8,975 nucleotides of DNA from Methanosarcinaceae archaeon (GTDB lineage: Archaea; Halobacteriota; Methanosarcinia; Methanosarcinales; Methanosarcinaceae). The notes below the pieces were generated by a model that saw only the letters and a list, made by a program, of their open reading frames with translations, was not told the DNA's origin and did no database searches. Within the stretch, counting starts at the first letter, position 1. Every line of letters starts with the position of its first letter. The translations under genes and the position numbers were made by a program. Where the stretch lies: contig JAQVBP010000122.1 of the NCBI GenBank assembly GCA_028690255.1, forward strand, positions 1 through 8,975. The letters are read 5' to 3'. Shown one piece after another: positions 5,318 to 8,975 of this stretch.

Positions 5318-6484
5318 TTATTCTATCACATATTCCTTCAGATCCGATTTAAGAATCCTCTCGATTTCCCCCCATTTTTCCACAGGAGTTTCCGTAAACA
5401 GAAACCCGAAGACCTTATACTTTTCATGGTCCGTTTTCCTGAGTTCAAGAGGCCTTTCAAAATCCTCAAGCAGTTTTTCGTAATCAAAGCCTTTCACGCC
5501 TTTTGATGCAAGGTCTCCGCCTTTGTCCAGCACGATAAGGCAGTAGTTCTTCCCGTCCTTTTCTTCGAGAAGCCTGTTCCAGTCAGGTTCAAGCCCTTCA
5601 AGGAAATATTTGTAAGTATTTATCCCGTAAGCAAAATGGGCGATATCCGTTGTGCACCAGCCCGCAAACCGCATGGGGTTAAGTTCGATTGGCTGGATTT
5701 TCCGGTCCATTCCAATCCTCAGTTCTATGTGGAAAGGAAAATCCCTCAGGTCGGCCAGTTTCCCGATTTCCTTCAAAAGGTCTTCAATGGACTCCCTGTA
5801 TGTTTCTATAACCTCTTTTGAAGTAAAGTAAACCCTGTCGCTGACATCGGTGGCCGAGGAAAAGATATGCTTGAGGACGTTGAGGATAACAGGCTTTCCC
5901 TTACCGTTGTAGTAAGCGTCAACCGCAAATTCCTCCCCTTCGATACATTCCTCGATAAGGAACCTGCCCACATCAAGGACCTGCACCGGATAAATTCCCT
6001 TTAGTATCTCAACCTCAGCCTTTATAATTTTCAGGACCCTGGCCCATTCTTCGTTTTCCGAGATCTTATGTACCCCGAAGCTGAAAAACCCGACCGCGGG
6101 CTTTATTATAAAGGGCTTTTTCAGTTCCTCGATCCGGATTTTGTCCAGCTCCCCGAATTTTACTTCCCGGTACTGAAAGTCCGGGTATATCCTTTCCAGA
6201 AGTTCTCTGAATCTGACCTTGTTTTTGAAAAGCTCGATCTTTTCCGGAAGGCCGGTGAAGCCCAGGTTTTCGGAAATCCAGTCAATGGAGTTTTCCGAAT
6301 TGGTGTAAAGCTTGCAGACCCCCTTTTCTTTCGCAAGCTCTATAAATTCAGCCTCATCAAAGAGGTTCAGGGCTTTATCCGGTTTCAGGCCGGAAGACAT
6401 TTCGTTTCTCAAAACAGGGGCCTGTATCCCGGCAGCAGCATCTCTCAAAAAGTCAGAAACGTATGGGTTATCAAGGATTATCAT
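5318..6484 (-). CDS. ATP-grasp domain protein, substrate unknown
   Basis: The 388-residue cytoplasmic protein belongs to the ATP-grasp superfamily, which forms carboxylate-amine or related bonds through an acyl-phosphate intermediate. The ATP-binding Lys and glycine-like loop are at PFIIKPAVGFFSFGV (124-138). The hinge and second nucleotide-binding segment is FLIEECIEGEEFAVD (175-189). The magnesium-binding acidic residues are in HIELR (252-256) and QPIELNPMRFAG (264-275). The N-terminal 90 residues and the C-terminal 90 residues are outside the core and probably set specificity. I do not recognise a named subfamily, and no partner gene (ligase, dehydrogenase or peptide precursor) adjoins it. 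GGAGGT lies 5-6 bases before ATG 6484 and fixes the start. Confidence 0.85.
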   Translation of the reverse strand: MIILDNPYVSDFLRDAAAGIQAPVLRNEMSSGLKPDKALNLFDEAEFIELAKEKGVCKLYTNSENSIDWISENLGFTGLPEKIELFKNKVRFRELLERIYPDFQYREVKFGELDKIRIEELKKPFIIKPAVGFFSFGVHKISENEEWARVLKIIKAEVEILKGIYPVQVLDVGRFLIEECIEGEEFAVDAYYNGKGKPVILNVLKHIFSSATDVSDRVYFTSKEVIETYRESIEDLLKEIGKLADLRDFPFHIELRIGMDRKIQPIELNPMRFAGWCTTDIAHFAYGINTYKYFLEGLEPDWNRLLEEKDGKNYCLIVLDKGGDLASKGVKGFDYEKLLEDFERPLELRKTDHEKYKVFGFLFTETPVEKWGEIERILKSDLKEYVIE

Positions 6485-6489
6485 TTTTT

Positions 6490-6495
6490 ACCTCC
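6490..6495 (-). promoter_or_regulatory. Ribosome binding site of the ATP-grasp gene
   Basis: The minus strand reads GGAGGT followed by five A residues and the ATG at 6484: a near-perfect Shine-Dalgarno site that settles the start codon. Confidence 0.85.
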
Positions 6496-6602
6496 GGCGT
6501 TTTCGGGGTCTGGGAATTCCCGGATTGGTTGTGAACTATCTCTCTAAAGCCTTTGCCCGAGTTTCCTGTTCTTTAAAACTTAAGGGATAGGGTGGGCCTT
6601 TG

Positions 6603-6611
6603 CTTTTTATA
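6603..6611 (-). promoter_or_regulatory. TATA-box-like promoter of the ATP-grasp gene
   Basis: The minus strand reads TATAAAAAG about 120 bases before the ATP-grasp start, implying a leader of nearly 100 bases. A nearer AT-rich site (TTAAGTTTTAAAG, about 6570-6582) is an alternative. The 190-base gap to the yggS-like gene and the T-run at 6620-6630 argue that the ATP-grasp gene has its own promoter. Confidence 0.4.
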
Positions 6612-6619
6612 CACGGCTT

Positions 6620-6630
6620 AAAAATAAAAA
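6620..6630 (-). terminator. U-run terminator after the yggS-like gene
   Basis: The minus strand reads TTTTTATTTTT about 45 bases beyond the stop codon of the PLP-binding protein gene, a typical archaeal U-rich terminator with no strong hairpin. Confidence 0.5.
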
Positions 6631-6675
6631 CTAATAATATACATAATATAAAATATACCTGTGTATTTTCGATAT

Positions 6676-7326
6676 TCAGTACTCTCTCTCCCCGAATATG
6701 GCAGAACCCACACGCACCATCGTGGCTCCTTCCTCGATGGCAATCCCGTAGTCATTGGACATGCCCATTGATAGTTCCCGGATATCGATGTTGTCCCGGT
6801 TTTCCTGCTTCATTTCATCAAAAAGGGTCTTCATCTTCCTGAAATAGGAACGGGTTTGTTCGGGGGGTACAAAAGGAGGGATGCACATGAGGCCTTCTAC
6901 CCGGACATTCCCAAGAGAGCGGACCTCTGTTATTACCTTTTTTATCTCATCCGGTCCGAATCCGTATTTTTGTGGCTCGTTGCCTATGTTAACCTGAAGA
7001 AAGACTTTCTGTACTTTGTCAATAGCCCCGGCTTTCTCGTTAATATTCCTTATTACCTTCAGGGAGTCAACTGACTGAATAACATCAAAGAGATGCACGG
7101 CTTTTTTGACTTTATTTGTCTGTAGATGGCCTATAAGGTGGGTCTCACAGGGCAGTATATCCTTACACTTGTCCTCATATTCCCGGACCCGGTTCTCTCC
7201 GATGATACGAGCTCCGGCCCGAATGGCTTCGTTTATCCTTTCCGGTTCAATCGTTTTGGTGACACAAACCAGGGTTGTGCTTCCAATCCCTTCAAGGATC
7301 AACTTTGTATTTTCATAGACTGGCAT
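6676..7326 (-). CDS. YggS/PLPBP family pyridoxal-phosphate homeostasis protein
   Basis: The protein binds pyridoxal 5'-phosphate as a single alanine-racemase-type barrel without enzyme activity and buffers free PLP in the cytoplasm. From ATG 7326 it has 216 residues. The PLP lysine is Lys24 in LVCVTKT (19-25). Family motifs follow: IIGENRV (41-47), HLIGHLQTNKVK (63-74), VNIGNEPQKYGF (112-123), and LSMGMSNDY (185-193) with GATMVRVGSAIFG (200-212), which hold the phosphate. The N-terminal helix is about ten residues shorter than in E. coli YggS. A TTG four codons upstream (7338) could extend it, but GGGA sits at good distance from ATG 7326. The gene stands between two terminators with its own TATA-like box, so it is probably monocistronic. 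Confidence 0.95.
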   Translation of the reverse strand: MPVYENTKLILEGIGSTTLVCVTKTIEPERINEAIRAGARIIGENRVREYEDKCKDILPCETHLIGHLQTNKVKKAVHLFDVIQSVDSLKVIRNINEKAGAIDKVQKVFLQVNIGNEPQKYGFGPDEIKKVITEVRSLGNVRVEGLMCIPPFVPPEQTRSYFRKMKTLFDEMKQENRDNIDIRELSMGMSNDYGIAIEEGATMVRVGSAIFGEREY

Positions 7327-7361
7327 TGCTGTTCCCAAAACTGTTTTTATTCAAAACTAGC

Positions 7362-7372
7362 TGTATTTAAAT
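7362..7372 (-). promoter_or_regulatory. TATA-box-like promoter of the yggS-like gene
   Basis: The minus strand contains GATTTAAATAC about 37-47 bases upstream of ATG 7326, which would put transcription start some 15 bases before the start codon. It lies just beyond the hsdM terminator, consistent with independent transcription. Confidence 0.45.
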
Positions 7373-7379
7373 CATACGT

Positions 7380-7409
7380 CAAAAAGAAAAAGGGTCTGCA
7401 TAAGCAGAC
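7380..7409 (-). terminator. Hairpin-U terminator after hsdM
   Basis: On the minus strand GTCTGC and GCAGAC (7409-7404 and 7399-7394) form a perfect 6-bp stem with loop TTAT, followed by CCCTTTTTCTTTTT. It starts 8 bases past the hsdM stop codon. This clearly ends the hsdM transcript and argues against any hsdS gene being co-transcribed downstream. Confidence 0.8.
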
Positions 7410-7417
7410 AGGCCTAT

Positions 7418-8938
7418 TTAATTTTCGTTCCCGTTTTCGTCCCCGTTTTCGTTTCCGTTTCCGTTAATTGTAATCATGATCTCCCTGAAACTTTCCAGAG
7501 AGGCCTCCATATTTTCGATGATTTCATTTGCAAGCACATCGGGGTCCGGAAGGTTGTCCAGGTCAGCCAGGCTTTCGTCTTTGAGCCAGAAGATGTCCAG
7601 GTTCGTCTTGTCCCTGGCCAGAATTTCCTCGTAGCTGAATTTCCGGAACCGGCCCTCCGGAGTTTCCTCGCTCCAGGTCTCTTTGCGGCTCTGGCGGGCC
7701 CCGGGGGAATAGCACCTGATGAAGGCTTCCAGGTCTGAAAATTTCAGTGAATTCTTTTTCAGGGTATGGTGCACGTTGGTGCGGTAGTCGTAGATCCAGA
7801 TTTCCTTTGTCCAGGGCTCTCTGGCCGCGGGTTTTGCCTCAAAGAAAAGCACGTTTGCCTTTACCCCGTTCGCATAGAAGATCCCGGTCGGCAGACGCAG
7901 GATTGTGTGCAGATCGGTGGTTTCAAGCAGTTTCTTGCGGACGGTTTCCCCGGCTCCCCCTTCGAACAAAACGTTATCCGGCAATACAACTGCGGCCTGC
8001 CCTCCGGTTTTAAGGATCGTATGGATGTGCTGCACAAAGTTGAGCTGCTTGTTGCTTGTGCCGGTCCAGAAGTCCTGCCGGTTGTAGGTAAGGTCTTCTT
8101 TTTTCTGCTCGCCGTCTTCATTGGTGAAGGTCATGCTGCTCTTCTTTCCGAAAGGCGGATTGGTAAGGATGTAATCGTAACGGTACCCGGGATCGGCTAT
8201 GAGAGCATCGGAATTGGAGATCATGGGCTCCCCGTCGATTTCCCCGATGTTGTGCAAAAACATGTTCATCAAAGCCAGCCGTCGGGTTCCCGCAACGATT
8301 TCGTTTCCCCCGAAGGTTTTGTTTTTCAAAAAACGGCTCTGGTCCCGGTCCGGCCTGTGCTTTGAGGTGAGGAAGTCGTAAGCTGCCAGAAAGAACCCCC
8401 CGGTCCCGCAGCAGGGATCTCCGATTGTCTTCATGAGTTCAGGCCTCAGGCACTCCACCATTGCCCTGATAAGGGGCCTCGGGGTGAAATACTGGCCGGC
8501 TCCGCTTTTCGTATCTTCCGCATTCCGCTGCAGGAGCCCCTCGTAAATCTCGCCCTTCGTATCCACTCCCATCATGACCCAGCTTTCCCGGTCGATCATA
8601 TCAATGACCTTGTACAGCATGGCCGGATCGCTTATCTTGTTCTGGGCCTTGAGAAAAATCTGCCCGAGCATCCCCGGCTTTTTCCCGAGTTCCTCAAGCA
8701 GGTTCCTGTACCTGGTATCAAGCTCGGCCCCGCGCTTTTCCTTCAACACGTCCCAGGTATACTCCTCCGGAATCCCAATATCCCTGTTATAAGGCGGCCT
8801 CCTGTACTCCTCGGCCATTTTCAGAAAGATAAGATAGGTCAACTGTTCCAGATAATCTCCGTAGCTCACTCCCCCGTCCCTCAGGACGTTGCAGAAGCTC
8901 CACACTTTGGAAACGATGGATGATGTATTGTCAGACAT
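7418..8938 (-). CDS. hsdM: Type I restriction-modification system DNA methyltransferase subunit (HsdM)
   Basis: The 506-residue protein is the N6-adenine methyltransferase subunit of a type I restriction-modification system; it transfers methyl from S-adenosylmethionine to DNA in complex with the specificity subunit HsdS. The N-terminal helical HsdM domain (about 8-135) is followed by the methylase domain: motif X-like GQYFTP (148-153), SAM-binding motif I DPCCGTGGF (174-182) and catalytic motif IV NPPF (260-263). All are intact, and the length is normal. The last 15 residues are an Asn/Gly/Glu/Asp run encoded by tandem hexamers. AAGGA lies 9 bases before ATG 8938, supporting the start. Downstream comes a terminator and then a yggS-like gene, not hsdS. 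hsdS and hsdR, if present, must lie to the right of the window. Confidence 0.96.
   Translation of the reverse strand: MSDNTSSIVSKVWSFCNVLRDGGVSYGDYLEQLTYLIFLKMAEEYRRPPYNRDIGIPEEYTWDVLKEKRGAELDTRYRNLLEELGKKPGMLGQIFLKAQNKISDPAMLYKVIDMIDRESWVMMGVDTKGEIYEGLLQRNAEDTKSGAGQYFTPRPLIRAMVECLRPELMKTIGDPCCGTGGFFLAAYDFLTSKHRPDRDQSRFLKNKTFGGNEIVAGTRRLALMNMFLHNIGEIDGEPMISNSDALIADPGYRYDYILTNPPFGKKSSMTFTNEDGEQKKEDLTYNRQDFWTGTSNKQLNFVQHIHTILKTGGQAAVVLPDNVLFEGGAGETVRKKLLETTDLHTILRLPTGIFYANGVKANVLFFEAKPAAREPWTKEIWIYDYRTNVHHTLKKNSLKFSDLEAFIRCYSPGARQSRKETWSEETPEGRFRKFSYEEILARDKTNLDIFWLKDESLADLDNLPDPDVLANEIIENMEASLESFREIMITINGNGNENGDENGNEN
7422..7463 (-). repeat. Seven tandem hexamers encoding the HsdM C-terminal tail
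   Basis: The plus strand has seven consecutive hexamers of the form YYYYCG (TTTTCG three times, TTTCCG twice, TTCCCG and TCCCCG once each). On the coding strand these give alternating Asn with Gly, Glu or Asp. Because the unit is six bases, gain or loss of a unit adds or removes two residues without a frameshift. Confidence 0.85.
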
Positions 8939-8947
8939 GATTTGTAT

Positions 8948-8952
8948 CCTTG
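8948..8952 (-). promoter_or_regulatory. Ribosome binding site of hsdM
   Basis: The minus strand reads AAGGA with a 9-base spacer to ATG 8938. The AT-rich AAAATATTAC just upstream (about 8961-8970) could be a TATA box, in which case hsdM heads its own transcript; too little sequence is present to decide. Confidence 0.5.
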
Positions 8953-8975
8953 ATTTGAGAGTAATATTTTTGATT

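Noticed and set aside
6068..6590. Plus-strand open frames opposite the ATP-grasp gene
   Set aside because: They arise from the codon bias of the minus-strand gene, which has intact ATP-grasp motifs and a perfect ribosome binding site.
7126..7467. Plus-strand open frames opposite the yggS-like gene and hsdM (also 7766-8365)
   Set aside because: They are antisense shadows of strongly conserved genes, rich in unusual residues, without ribosome binding sites or recognisable domains.

Overview
The window looks like chromosomal DNA of a methanogenic archaeon, most likely Methanosarcina or a close relative. This is inferred from AT-rich spacers with TATA-box-like promoters, a Val tRNA without an encoded CCA end, strong GGAGG-type ribosome binding sites, and a mixture of archaeal-style (PLP-binding YggS, soluble pyrophosphatase, ATP-grasp, DUF4386) and horizontally mobile (type I methylase, TnpB remnant) genes. 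I could not search a database, so the assignment is not proven. All protein genes confidently called here are on the minus strand; the tRNA and the noncoding relics that can be oriented read on the plus strand.

Left end (1-2010): an intact tRNA-Val(CAC) is followed by a visibly GC-richer gene for an aberrant NRAMP-family transporter. After it comes a second copy of the 3' part of the same tRNA, starting in the anticodon stem. The two copies form a 54-bp direct repeat with two mismatches, offset by 1,924 bp. This is the classic footprint of site-specific integration into a tRNA gene. The segment between holds only the transporter and no integrase.

Middle left (2011-4100): a minus-strand row with a DUF4386 membrane protein, a broken C-terminal piece of a medium-chain alcohol dehydrogenase/quinone reductase, a 106-residue small protein and inorganic pyrophosphatase (ppa), the latter with its own TATA box and terminator.

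Long intergenic stretch (about 4100-5317): no intact gene, but dense structure. There is a tRNA 5'-half-like fragment; a compact unit whose right half ends like an IS200/IS605 tnpB/omega-RNA right end (MKQE codons, hairpin, stop, TTCAC) and whose left half folds as a three-way junction; a second unit with similar architecture; a decayed third copy of the tRNA-Val 3' end; and a hairpin/T-run. This is the most unusual part of the window.

Right end (5318-8938): an uncharacterised ATP-grasp enzyme, a YggS/PLPBP pyridoxal-phosphate homeostasis protein, and a type I restriction-modification methylase HsdM with a hexanucleotide repeat encoding an Asn/Gly/Glu tail. HsdM is followed by a textbook hairpin terminator and not by hsdS, so any specificity or restriction subunit must lie upstream, outside the window, or be absent. 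The genes do not form one pathway. The window reads as housekeeping genes interspersed with mobile cargo and debris around a tRNA integration hotspot.
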